From Lotus japonicus (Eukaryota; Streptophyta; Magnoliopsida; Fabales; Fabaceae): a stretch of 64,000 nucleotides of DNA. The position numbers and the translations under genes are program-made. The notes under the pieces were generated by a model. The model worked only from the letters and a program-made list of their open reading frames with translations, made no database searches and had not been told where the DNA came from. Positions 46,090-56,025 of the stretch are shown here, piece by piece. The number at the start of each line of letters is the position of its first letter. Within the stretch, counting starts at the first letter, position 1. The DNA is taken from positions 47,383,127-47,447,126 of the forward strand of contig NC_080043.1 in assembly GCF_012489685.1 (NCBI RefSeq). Reading direction: 5' to 3'.

Positions 46090-46764
46090 GGCTATGTTTG
46101 GCATGTTTAGCTGAAAGCTGAAAAGCTAGCTGAAAGCTTATAAGCTAGCTGATAGTTGAAAGCTGATAAGCTAGCTGAAAGCTGATAGCTGAAAGCTGAA
46201 AAACTACGTGATTGAAACAAAAGTGTTTGGTAGAACTAGCTGTTAAACAAGCTGAAATTGTAAAATGACATAAAAGGACATACTTGTATAATTATTTTTA
46301 TATTTAACATTACTTTATTTTCACATTAATACCAATATGATATTAATATTAAAATTATTATCACTTTAAATATTTTTATTAGCTATAGTTATATATCATC
46401 TTAAAAATATAATATTTATTTTTATTTATTTTTATTAATATAATATTTATAATACTTGTGGTGCGTAGCGGTGTGGCGGGAATGGTGGCGGAAACTGCAT
46501 ACGTAAGTGTGAGGGGAAAATAAGTTTAGTGCTTTTATAAATATATAAGGGTAATGGTAGAATTTTAATAAAATAATAAGGATAAAAATGAGAATAAATT
46601 TAATAAGCTATAAGCTACCTGAGATAGCTTATAGCTTAAAGCTTTAAGCTACTAAAATAAGCTCCTTCACCAAACACTTTTGAAGAGCTTTTAAGCTAGT
46701 CAAATAAGCTTTAAGCTAGTCAAATAAGCTATAAGCTAGCTGAAATGGCATGCCAAACATAGCC
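46090..46764. mobile_element. Tourist/PIF-Harbinger-like MITE (675 bp)
   Basis: Flanked by TTA at 46087-46089 and 46765-46767. The ends are inverted: GGCTATGTTTGGCATG and CATGCCAAACATAGCC. The subterminal regions are packed with AGCTGAAAGCT/TAAGCTAGCT motifs on both sides, so long arms can fold back. No transposase. Confidence 0.88.
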
Positions 46765-46767
46765 TTA

Positions 46768-47573
46768 GCCTTCATACTTCAGGCACGATGTTTTGTGGAC
46801 TTGTCAAGGGATGCTTAGCTGAACTCTCGCTCGGTTGGTGTTTGAATCGAGCAGTCTTCGTTTGAGCGCCTCTTCGTGTGATCAAGACTTAAAGGCTAGG
46901 GATGTTTGACCGAGGCTCGCTCAAAGATTCCTCATGTGGTGAGCCATCCTACTAGGTGGCGAGTCATCTTGTTAAGCAGCAAGTCGTCATTCCGAGTAGC
47001 CTACGGCGTGTTAACTCAACCCTATTGGGCGAGTGATATATCATTGCAAAGAGAGAATTGACATTTGGACCTTATTTGTGCACACCCAAGTCCAGATAAG
47101 AATTAAGTTTAGAGTTTAGTCTTTCCTACTATAAAAAGAAAAGATTGATTGTAATTACGAGAGTTCACTTCATTTATCCAAAAGCAGTTAGATCTGAATC
47201 ATTCCATTTTCTGATAGGGTTTGAAGCTTGTCCACCATTTGTGTACCTTACGTGAACAAAAACATATTTAACCATTGAATTTGTTGCCCTAAAAATCAAG
47301 GCAAGAAAATTACACACCAGAAGAGACGACTAGAAAACTTGTGGTTGGCATCCAACTTTCGACACCTTGAAACGGCTTCCTTTCATTGTTAATAATACTA
47401 TTAATTATTCTAAACTTCGTGTCTTGAGAAAATGGTAGAATTATAAAAATGGTACTCACTGCAAGAGACGTTGGGATAGCTCAACCAAATAGACATTTGT
47501 CACCAAATAGAAATATTAAATGTAAGTCATTTCTATCTGCAACAACCAAATCCTTCACTATTTAATTCTTCCA
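46768..47573. other. Spacer, LTR-like leftovers
   Basis: 46790-47260 has GC-richer text with repeated GGCGAGTCATC/GTGAGCCATCC phrases and a TATAAAAAG (47130) followed by CACTTCATT-rich leader-like text. It could be a decayed gypsy LTR, without clear ends. Low confidence. Confidence 0.25.
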
Positions 47574-47581
47574 TATATAAA
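47574..47581 (+). promoter_or_regulatory. TATA box of the small membrane-protein gene
   Basis: TATATAAA, about 60 bases upstream of the ATG at 47642, a normal plant promoter-to-start distance. Confidence 0.45.
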
Positions 47582-47641
47582 TTGCATTATATTTCTTCAT
47601 TTAACATTGTAGTTATTGTAACACATGACCTGAATGTGAAG

Positions 47642-47986
47642 ATGGAAAGAGGGCCATCACCATTGCTACCTTCTATATTCTTGCTGGGATTGGGAATGCT
47701 TATCTACTGGTCTAATCTGATGTCTATTTTATTCACGTCATTATCTTTATTTCAGTTGGCATCAGAAGCTGAAAAGAAAACTTTTGCAATATTGATCCTG
47801 GTTTTACTTGTTCTTTTAGTATTTGCTCTTCTTTACATTCCTTCATCATTTCCCTTCTTTGGCAAGTCATCTTATGGTGTAAACCGTAATGTCAGCATGT
47901 CCAACCATGATTATGATGGATTTGAATTCGGCTTGGGAACATTGCTCTTAGTTTTGCTCTTCATTCTTTTGTACCATTTGATTTGA
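47642..47986 (+). CDS. Small three-helix membrane protein (114 aa), unrecognised
   Basis: Start MERGPSPLLPSIF was chosen for its TATA box upstream; the frame is open from 47582. Three hydrophobic segments: about residues 8-38 (SIFLLGLGMLIYWSNLM), 47-67 (FAILILVLLVLLVFALLY) and 97-114 (GTLLLVLLFILLYHLI, ending the protein). A short polar loop SEAEKKT separates helices 1 and 2; a longer one with SSYGVNRNVSMSNHDYDGFEF separates 2 and 3. No signal for a known family. A possible 46-base GT-AG stretch (47711-47756) is too short for a plant intron. It is not part of any transposon I can delimit, so it may be a genuine small host gene. Confidence 0.5.
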   Translation: MERGPSPLLPSIFLLGLGMLIYWSNLMSILFTSLSLFQLASEAEKKTFAILILVLLVLLVFALLYIPSSFPFFGKSSYGVNRNVSMSNHDYDGFEFGLGTLLLVLLFILLYHLI

Positions 47987-49207
47987 GACCATATTGTAGA
48001 TTCAAACAAAGGGCTTAGGCATGCTCTCTTTGTGCCCTTGACCCTTTCCATAAACCTCTCAGTACTCATGTAGTTGTTTAAAATAAGATAAAAGAAATTC
48101 TAGTGTGCAAGTTGGATGTTAAATAATGTTTTATGCACTAAAATATTTCATAGGATTTTCAGTTCTTACTTGATTGTGCCTAATAAATAGGTACTCACAT
48201 GAAAATTGCTCTAAGTTATTACATTGAGTGAGTGGTAAAGTGGTTTTATTCCTATGAAAAATTGAGAATTTATTCAACCAAGATTTTGTTTTGTATTGAC
48301 CTCTTGGGCCCAATATTAAGCCCAACGAGCGTCGACCACGGTCCAAGAAGCGACGACTTCGGCCCACATGGCTAGAAACATTACCACATTATTCAAATAT
48401 CTTAATATCTTTGACCAAAAAAAAAATATCTTAATATCTCGGTTTAATGTTGGGGATGATGTGACTAGCTAAGTGTCACTTTAGCTTGCCTACGTGGCAA
48501 ATTAACACGAAAACTACTTATATGAATACTCTTATGTTTTGATGTTGAATACTTGAATACCTATGTATTGTTTGCAAAAGTAGAATGCACTATATAGGAT
48601 TTGTAATAGTGTTCTCATGTTTTCATATATATCATATGCAAAAGTGTCATATTTATACAATAGTGTTGGAAGCATATTGATTTTAAGATGATTATCAATT
48701 TATGGTGTTGTGTGGATGAGCTAATATCACTTGTAAAAACACTAAATAAATGCATCACAAAATGCGACATTAATGAATTGAAAAACTCACCGAAATTCTT
48801 TTGATGTATTGCAATAAAAAAAGACTCTTGAAAATGGTTTCATATTCATTTGCAGGAAACAAAATTGTGTTTCCTAGAATTGCATTTGAAACCATTTTAA
48901 GAGCCTTTTCCCCAATGTTTAGGAAATCGGACCGACCGGTTCAATCGCCCGGACCGAGAAATCGAACACCTCGCTGGTCTGGCATGGTGCCAAAACCGGA
49001 AATTAAATCTGACAAAAAAACCGTAAAACCGGCCTGAACCGGAAAAAAAACTGGTGATATCATGGGGTTTAACCAGTTGGTAGAATTTTTTATTTTAAAG
49101 AGATTTAATACTTTGCCTCACATTTAGGACTAGTGCTTAGCATCCCTACGGAAATATTGACCAGAATAAATGCTTATATCTCCAAGTCAAAATCATAATT
49201 GAGTAAT
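47987..49207. other. Spacer; ACCGG-rich repeat near 48925-49050
   Basis: No gene recognised. The stretch 48925-49050 repeats CCGGTTCAA/AAACCGG motifs. Remaining DNA is AT-rich. Confidence 0.4.
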
Positions 49208-49216
49208 TTTTCCAAC

Positions 49217-50635
49217 GGTTTAATCAAGTTTTTGGTCCCTAACCTTTGCCATATATATGGCTTTAGTCCATCGCCGGAGTAAAAGTGGGGATTGGTCTCC
49301 AGTTTTTGGCAAAATGTTTAGCTTTAGTCCTTCCGGCCGGTTTGGTCAACGCTGGAGCTTCGCCAGCTAATGTGACCCTTGCCACATCAATTAATGAGTC
49401 CACATGCTTTTCTTTTTCTTTTAAATAAAAAAAACCATAATTAAAACCCTTAATTAAAGTCCCTTCATTTAATTAAATAAAAAAATCCTAATCTTCAACT
49501 TCATCATCAGAATCTACTTCAACCTCCACCCCAACCAAACCCTTTATGAATCATCATCATCATTTTCCATCAACTTCACTATTCATCTTCTTCTTTTTTC
49601 CATACTCAGATCAATTGAAAATCTCTGGATATGGGTTTTAGGTTAGGGTTTTTGTTTTCTGATTTCTCTAGATTGGGGTTTCTGGGGTGGTGCTTTGGTG
49701 GGATTGGGGGTGGTGACTCCTCTGTTCTGGAAATGGAGAAGGGAGAGCTGGGATTTGGAAAGAGACAACCTAAAAGCGACATGCAAGAGGCAAAGACGCC
49801 TCTTTTCCTTGATCTCACTTTGAGTATCAGAGGTGGTGCTTGGTGGTTGAGTTCGCCAAAAAAGCAGAGAAGAAAATGGCGATGGTGGCTTGCCGGGAAC
49901 GATGGCAATGGCCTCCACTGTTTTCCGGCAAAGTTTCTTTCCCTCTCTATTCTTCCCTTGACTTGATTTCTGGCTCCTTTGACCCCGGACCCTTAATCGG
50001 GTCGAGTCCTTCGTGGGTCAGAGCTTGCTCCCTCTCTGCAGTCTCTTCCTCCTCTGTGCATTTTTCTAGTTCTGAAGATGTTAACGTTGCAGGGGAGGAT
50101 GCAAGTTCTCGAGATCTAGTTTCAACGAGTAATGATGTAATTGATTTGGGGCTTCCATTTCATGTCTGTGTGATGCGTTTCTGTTTGATGGTTGAGTAGA
50201 ATTGGGGTGCTTAAATTTGGTAATATATTAAGAAAAGGAAATTGATTTGGGATTAAAGAAAGCCTTAAACGGGTGCTTGATTCATGGAGCTAAGTTTGAG
50301 AAAGAGGGATGAATGTTCTGAAAATAATTTGAAGATGAAGAATATGATGAAGATAATAGAAGGATGTTTGAAGAAGACGAAGAATAAAAAAAAAAAATTA
50401 AGATATAATTAATATTTTTTTCAAATGAAAACAGAAAAAGAAAAGCCACGTGCACTCATTAATTGACGTGGCAAGGGCCACATTAGCTGACAGAGCTCCG
50501 GCGTTGACCCAACCAGCCGGAAGGACCAAAGCCAAACATTTTACCAAAAACTAGGGACTAATCCCCACCTTTACTCCGACGAGGGACTAAAGCCATATTT
50601 ATGGCAAAAGTTAGGGACAAAAACTGGATTAAGCC
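49217..50635. mobile_element. Mutator-like element 1 (1419 bp), long TIRs, possible Pack-MULE
   Basis: Target duplication TTTTCCAAC (49208-49216) and TTTTCCAAT (50636-50644), 9 bp with one change. Inverted ends of ~200 bp: the left reads GGTTTAATCAAGTTTTTGG, the right AAAACTGGATTAAGCC. Both contain GGACTAAAGCC-type phrases and a CACATTAGCTG-GCGTTGACC block. The interior (49500-50220) has no transposase but holds G+C-richer sequence open in several frames (49631-49966 plus, 49606-49908 minus). This is typical of captured host DNA, source not recognised. Confidence 0.82.
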
Positions 50636-50767
50636 TTTTCCAATTAATACTATACTTTCTGCGCTAATATACAGTCATCATCCCTTGATTTACGTGTTTT
50701 GACTATCAATATATTAATTATTTTCATAGTAAACTATAAGCATTTATTATTTCTCACACTCCTTTAA

Positions 50768-51790
50768 CTTTTTTTTAACAATAAGTGATATTTCATTAAT
50801 AAAAGAGAAGTCAAATCTGAGGAGAGAACCCCTTTAAGCTGACACGGTACTCCTCGATACCCACAAAACAGGAATTGGACAAAGCAAAATACGAATTGGG
50901 AAAAAAAAAACTAAATTAGAAATAACTAAAGCTAAATACGAATAATACTGTACATGATTCTTCAAAGCATTAACCACGACTTGTTTGTCAATCTCCACTT
51001 CTATCTAAAAAAAAACTCAACTCCCAGGAGCGCAAGGCCTTGGCCTCCACGAGTGCCACCGTCCTCACAGTAGGCCATTTCAAAGTTGCTGATGCGAGCA
51101 CTTGGCCATGAGAATTCCTTAGAATGTACTTCCTTCATTTTAGAAAGTTTGTAGTTTAAGGTTTAACACAAAGAGTAAGAAATCAATTATTGATAGTATA
51201 ATTTGACTAGATTGCCCTTATTTAATTTTACTAGTATGATATGCAACTATTAAATTATACTTAGATAGAGAAGAATGTAACTAATAGAGAAGAGTTGTCG
51301 TTGGTTAATATGAAAGGTGATAAGTGAGAGAAAATGTATTAAATGAGAGTATAGGTGGAAAAAAATGGAGAAAAATGCATTGGCATCCTAAAACAACAAA
51401 CTATTTAAGATATTGAAATCATACCCAAAACTACAAACTTTCTGGAATTGAGGGAGTAGCCAAAACCCATGACAGATCCAGAGGGTACAACAACATCTAC
51501 ATTGACTTTAATGGTACCCAATTCTGGAGCTTTCCATCCACTCCCGCTTCCATGACGTCGCCGAGCAGAACCTCAAAAACCTGAACCACTAACAACAAGG
51601 GAGGAGTCCACCGAAGCTAGAGCCAAAGCACGCCAGAGCACGTAATCATATGGGAACCATTGCTGATCGAAGCACCATTTATTCCTCCTCTCCCATATCG
51701 CCCACAGTAAAGTTAAATCAGAATCACTAACCCACTCATTTTCTATCTTAAGAATCTGAGACAACCATTGAACCAAGGAAAAACTCTCGG
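50768..51790 (-). pseudogene. LINE 3' fragment (RNase H), split by a Stowaway MITE
   Basis: On the minus strand: SDLTLLWAIWERRNKWCFD (51573-51776), then RNase H text GTIKVNVDVVVPSGSVMGFG, interrupted at the TA of 51457. It resumes after the MITE with ILRNSHGQVLASATLKWP and VEAKALRSWEL. T-run at 50768-50777 marks the poly(A) end. Stops occur later. Confidence 0.75.
51129..51456. mobile_element. Stowaway-like MITE 3 (328 bp) inside the LINE
   Basis: Inverted ends CTTCCTTCATTTTAGAAAG and CTTTCTGGAATTGAGGGAG, flanked by TA. Inner arms AGTTTGTAGTTT and AAACTACAAACT. It lies inside the RNase H coding text of the LINE. Confidence 0.85.
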
Positions 51791-52059
51791 GTACATGTCA
51801 ACAGGGGCAGATTTACCACCTAGCTAGCTAGGGCCAGTGCCCTAGCACTGAGAAAAAAAACATTTTTTTCTTTGGACCAGGTTAGTTTTTTGGCCAAAAA
51901 AAAAGGAAAAAGGGCAAAATTGAAAGGCAGAGACTATTTGGACCATCCCTCTTTACTATCCACACCATCCCCTTAAGTGCAAAAATCCATTTATACCCCC
52001 AACAAACGTGAGCATTAGACAGAACATAAGGGAAATCGACGTCTGTTAAATTCAAAACC

Positions 52060-52690
52060 TTCCGCAATCAAGATAGCGGTAACTACCGCAGTCAAGATAA
52101 CTGTAACTTCCGCTATCTTGATAGCTGTAACTTCCGCTATCAAGATAGCGGTAGTTACCGCTATCAAGATAGCGGACACAACAAACGTGAGCATTAGAAG
52201 GGAAATCGACGTCTGTTAAATTCAAAACCTTCCGCAATCAAGATAGCGGTAACTACCGCAGTCAAGATAGCGGTAACTTCCGCTATCAAGATAGCTGTAA
52301 CTTCCGCTATCAAGATAGCTGTAACCACGTTCATATCCCAATGTTATCAAAGGCTTCCTTTTTGCAGATCCGTAGTCAGACCTAATCACAATAACAACAT
52401 AACCATTCTCTTTACCTACACCGCGAGCCCAATCAATAAGATCAGCGGGGGATGCCATAATGCTCCTAATAGACAACAAACTTCACCAAGTCAAACACTA
52501 AAACCAGAACCTGCAACAAAAATTGTAATTTAAACTACAGTAACTTCCGCTATCTTAATAGCGGAAGTTACAACTACCTTGATAGCGGACGTTACAACTA
52601 TTTTAATTGCGGAAGTTACCGCTACTAAGATAGCGGAAGTTACCACTACTAAAATAGCGGTAGCAATTAAACGTCCGCATTTTAAGTGGC
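52060..52690. repeat. 24-bp palindromic minisatellite, three blocks
   Basis: Units such as TAACTTCCGCTATCAAGATAGC repeat in blocks at 52065-52175, 52235-52325 and 52535-52675. Each unit contains CCGCTATC-AAGATAGCGG, which folds on itself; in the third block orientations are mixed. In the minus-strand frame the 24-nt unit keeps an 8-residue period (YLDSGSYS). Confidence 0.85.
52325..52455 (-). pseudogene. MULE/FAR1-type transposase N-terminal fragment
   Basis: On the minus strand MASPADLIDWARGVGKENGY, then VVIVIRSDYGSAKRKP and ITLGYERG. This resembles the N-terminal DNA-binding segment of MULE and FAR1-like proteins (W-R--A-E-GFVIVI-RSD----RK--LGCERGG), with Tyr where a Cys ligand is usual. 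After YERG the text runs straight into the minisatellite, so the rest of the gene was replaced. Likely a relic of the parental transposase. Confidence 0.5.
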
Positions 52691-53039
52691 GGAACGAACC
52701 AGAACCCACATATTCAACCCAGATTTACGTGAAAAACCCGTAAAAATCCCAAAATCTCACCTATTTTGAGCCTCTAATCTTCTCTTGATCTCACCCACTT
52801 ATCTTCTACACTGATTTGGAGCTTCAAGGTGTGTGATATATTGATTTAGAAGATGAAATAGAGATGGGGGAAGGTGAGAGTGGAAGAGGAAGAAGGAAGA
52901 AGAAGGTGAGATTGTGAGAGTATTTTTTTTTTACTGCTTTGTATGTTTTCTATGTGGGGTTATTTTTGGAATTATAAAAAAAGGGATGGTGTGGATAGTA
53001 AAGAGGGATGGTCCAAATAGTCTCTGCCAAATTGAAAAG

Positions 53040-54330
53040 AAGGGGACAAGGTGAGGGTGAGTGAAACAGGGTTGTGGACGGTTGAGAAGCAGGCGGTGGG
53101 TGAAGCGTGGGTGAATGCGGCTGGTTGAGAGTTCCACCGCTGCCGCTGCAACTTGCTGTGACGAATGGATTGCTGAAACCTGAGCAGAGACAGAGCAACC
53201 CTTTACCCTTCTGTATCAGTATCAAACCCACAAGATTTCCTGCGATTTTACCCCACCAAATTTGCTGCAACTCCCACACCCAGTTTCCGGCACACTGAAA
53301 GAAAGCTTAATTCCATAAACCAGAGGCGGTGTGTGTGTGAAGAGTGGGTGAGTGAGTGAGATTTGGGAGTGGAAATTGTGGAAAAAAAATTGAGAGTGAG
53401 GGAGTGAGGTGATGCCGTGGGCGAGTCAGGAGTGGGTGAGAGAGTGGAATTCAGAGAATGGTAAAGGTTTGTGGTGAGTGAAGAAGTGAGACTGTGGGAA
53501 GGTTTGTGTATTGTTTGTGAGATTGAGAAGAGAATTAGAGAAAGAGAAGCATGTGTGGTGGGCGGTTTGTTGAGTTAAATTGAATTGATTTGAGATTGAA
53601 AATTGTGGAGGCTATGAAAATTGTGATTTGGCAGGCATGCATTAATGCATTATATTATGCTTATAAAAAAAAATTAATGCATTATGTTATGCAGATGCTT
53701 TTCTAAAACGCATTTCTCAATTAATGCATTGTGTATTGATTACCCACTATGACACTATTACTGTGTTTGGATGCAGAGGGGAAAATAAGTAGAAGAAATA
53801 TAAGTGGAAATAATATAAAAGAAAAGAATATAAGTGGAAAATGAAGTGATTCTTAAGTGGTTTGGATTGAGTTAAATAGAATGGAAAAGTGATAAGAATC
53901 TATATACTTTAGAAAAGAGGAAGGTTGTGAGCCCCACCTCCATGACTTGGCACTTCAAGATTTACTCTCCAACACCCCCCTCTTTACATGACAAGTGTCA
54001 CCTTCTTATTGTTTTGAACCAAATTAATAGAGACCCAATTTAATTTCAGTTTTTAAATGGAGGCCCAATAATCAAATCTTAATGATTTTGTTTTTATGGT
54101 TTATGACTCACAATTTATTGCATTCACACGATAAACTTAACGAGGAGGGGTTTACATCATCAACAATTTATTATTTCCATTAATCAGCAAATAATTCCAG
54201 CTCTGTGTAAGCATGGAAAATTCGAATTATTTGACTTCTTTTGCAACCAATAAAAACTGAATAATTTTCCTAATATGTTTTAAATGAAATTGAATGCAAA
54301 ATGTGTAAATACATTGACCAAATCATTATT
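53040..54330. other. Spacer; GTGAGTG-rich stretch 53040-53560
   Basis: Purine- and GTGAG-rich, like a leader of a lost gene or repeat; the short ORFs there have no recognisable content. 53760-54330 is AT-rich with nothing seen. Confidence 0.35.
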
Positions 54331-54694
54331 ACAATAAAATTAAGTAGTTTACGCATAACATTGAATTAAAAAATTGAAGGCATATTGTGTAAAGAGAATA
54401 ATTTAATTGACCAAAACGCCGAGATGCTAATCATATTTAAATCATTCCTTATTTAAAATGGTGGAATTAATGATAATTACATGGTAAATTTGAATTCTGT
54501 CAAATATACACCACAATAAAATTAAGTGGTAACATTGAATAAAAAATGAAGGCATATTGTGTAAAGACTTTAATTTCATTGACCAAAATGCCGAGATGCT
54601 ATTCATATTTAAATCATTTCTTATTTAAAATGGTGGAATTAATGATAATTACATGAAAAATTTGAATTCTGTCAAATATACACCAAATTCTATG
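54331..54694. repeat. Tandem duplication, ~182-bp unit
   Basis: ACAATAAAATTAAGT starts at 54331 and 54513. Both units continue with GAAGGCATATTGTGTAAAGA, GCCGAGATGCTA and TTTAAAATGGTGGAATTAAT, and end at AATTCTGTCAAATATACACC. Confidence 0.85.
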
Positions 54695-54900
54695 CGTTTA
54701 ATCGTGACAAGCAAAAGTCAAGAATGAATATGAACCTTCAATTCCGCATATAATTATTTTTTCGTTACAAACTAATCTCTTCGTTACTTTTTTTTTTCTC
54801 CCTTTTTTAAGATGATTATACCAGTAACCCTAATTCTCAAATTCCTATATAAATCACCTCATGGTATTCTTCAATTTCATAATTTTTTCCCACCAACTAT

Positions 54901-55135
54901 TAGTTTTGAGATATACTTTGTTCGAATGGTAATCGACGATCTCGCCACCATCGATGTGGCTTAGTCTGAGCTTATATGGATCCAAGCTTCCATTTTCCAT
55001 GGACATGATTCTTATGGATGACAAGGTACTTTTCACATAAACATCATGTTTTACGTCATTTTTTGCTTAATCTATAAATCTCTTATGTTCTCATTTTAAT
55101 GAATTTCAGGGTTGTAAGATTTATGCGACCGTTAG
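54901..55135 (+). pseudogene. RPA1/DUF223-like OB-fold gene, 5' exons (continues 63439-63545)
   Basis: A TATA box (CTATATAAAT, about 54845) precedes text reading MWLSLSLYGSKLPFSMDMIL then MDDK, GT donor at 55025. After AG at 55108 follows GCKIYATV, cut by the LTR target duplication GTTAG. The reading resumes at 63439 as RKTLIYRFQSLL. The order MVLMDEKGCKIHATV-K-LIYRF is that of plant RPA1-like DUF223 domains, many of which travel in Helitrons. The start region is shortened and contains stops in other frames, so I call it a relic. Confidence 0.5.
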
Positions 55136-55199
55136 TGTAAGACCCAAGTTTTTAAAAGTGAATAAAATTCTTATTCGCGATTAGGGTTGATTAGGGATG

Positions 55200-55400
55200 G
55201 CAACGGGTAGGGTCGGGTGCGGGTTTTGCATCTCCCATACCCGAACCCGAAAAGGAAAACCCGAACCCGAACCCTACCCGAAAATGTCGGGTGAAGAAAA
55301 TGAATGCCCATTTCCGACCCTATCGGGTTTCGGGTAAACCCTACCCGAACCCGAAACCCACAATGTTTATTTATTCTTGCCCAAACCCGACCCGAATGTA
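55200..55400. repeat. Left subterminal CCCGAACCC repeats of the hAT
   Basis: Many copies of ACCCGAACCCGAA and complement; mirrored at 59263-59435. Not telomeric (no CCCTAAA units). Confidence 0.75.
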
Positions 55401-56025
55401 CAAAAAACACCTGTTTTATGCAATTGTTGAAATATTTGCATATTGCTATTAAGATAAAATTTGTAAGTGTTAGCAACAGAAGAGTTTTCTATCTTTTTTC
55501 TCAATCAGTGAATTCACCATTCAACAAGAGTCATAACCTTTCAAATTAAAGCATACATCAAACTTAAGAGAACAAAAGTCATAATCTTTGAAATTAGAGC
55601 ACACATCAAACTTATGAGAGAATACATGAGTACATGGAAATAACACAAAAGTAAATTTTGTGTTCCACAATCAAAATCAGAAAGTTCTTCCAAAATAAGT
55701 AAATAAAACAGTGTCTTAAATAACATCTTCTTCCTAAATGGGCACAAACGCAACAGCTATCAATCTTCAAAATGGTAACATGAAGTACTAGCCATCAATT
55801 CATCTGTATTAAGAAGTGAATCAAAAGAATGATTAGTAAAATATTTAATTCAAAATATTTAAAGCAAGTAAATTAAAAATACCTTCATCATCAGATTCCA
55901 TTTCATTCAAAATGGTAGCATATTCTTGTGCAGCACTAGAACTCATTGTTCCTAAAAATATAAAATAGCAAAGAATGAGTAGTGAAATCATGTTAGCCTT
56001 ATTAGACATTAAAACAATATTGAAA

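Larger units (their letters stand above)
51926..53028. mobile_element. Mutator-like element 2 (1103 bp) with palindromic minisatellite
   Basis: Perfect 9-bp target duplication AAATTGAAA at 51917-51925 and 53029-53037. Perfect 46-bp inverted ends, 51926-51971 and 52983-53028, starting GGCAGAGACTATTTGGACC. The interior holds a 170-bp tandem duplication (about 52010-52180 and 52180-52350), a 24-bp minisatellite and a short transposase-like N-terminus on the minus strand. No complete transposase, so non-autonomous. The perfect ends imply recent activity. Confidence 0.92.

Noticed and set aside
47711..47756. Short intron in the small membrane-protein gene
   Set aside because: 46 bases is below the usual plant minimum and the frame is open through it.
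52060..52690. CRISPR-like repeats
   Set aside because: Contiguous 24-bp units with no spacers, inside a plant MULE.
55200..55400. Interstitial telomere repeats
   Set aside because: Units are CCCGAAC/CCCTACC, not CCCTAAA, and are mirrored at the other end of the hAT.
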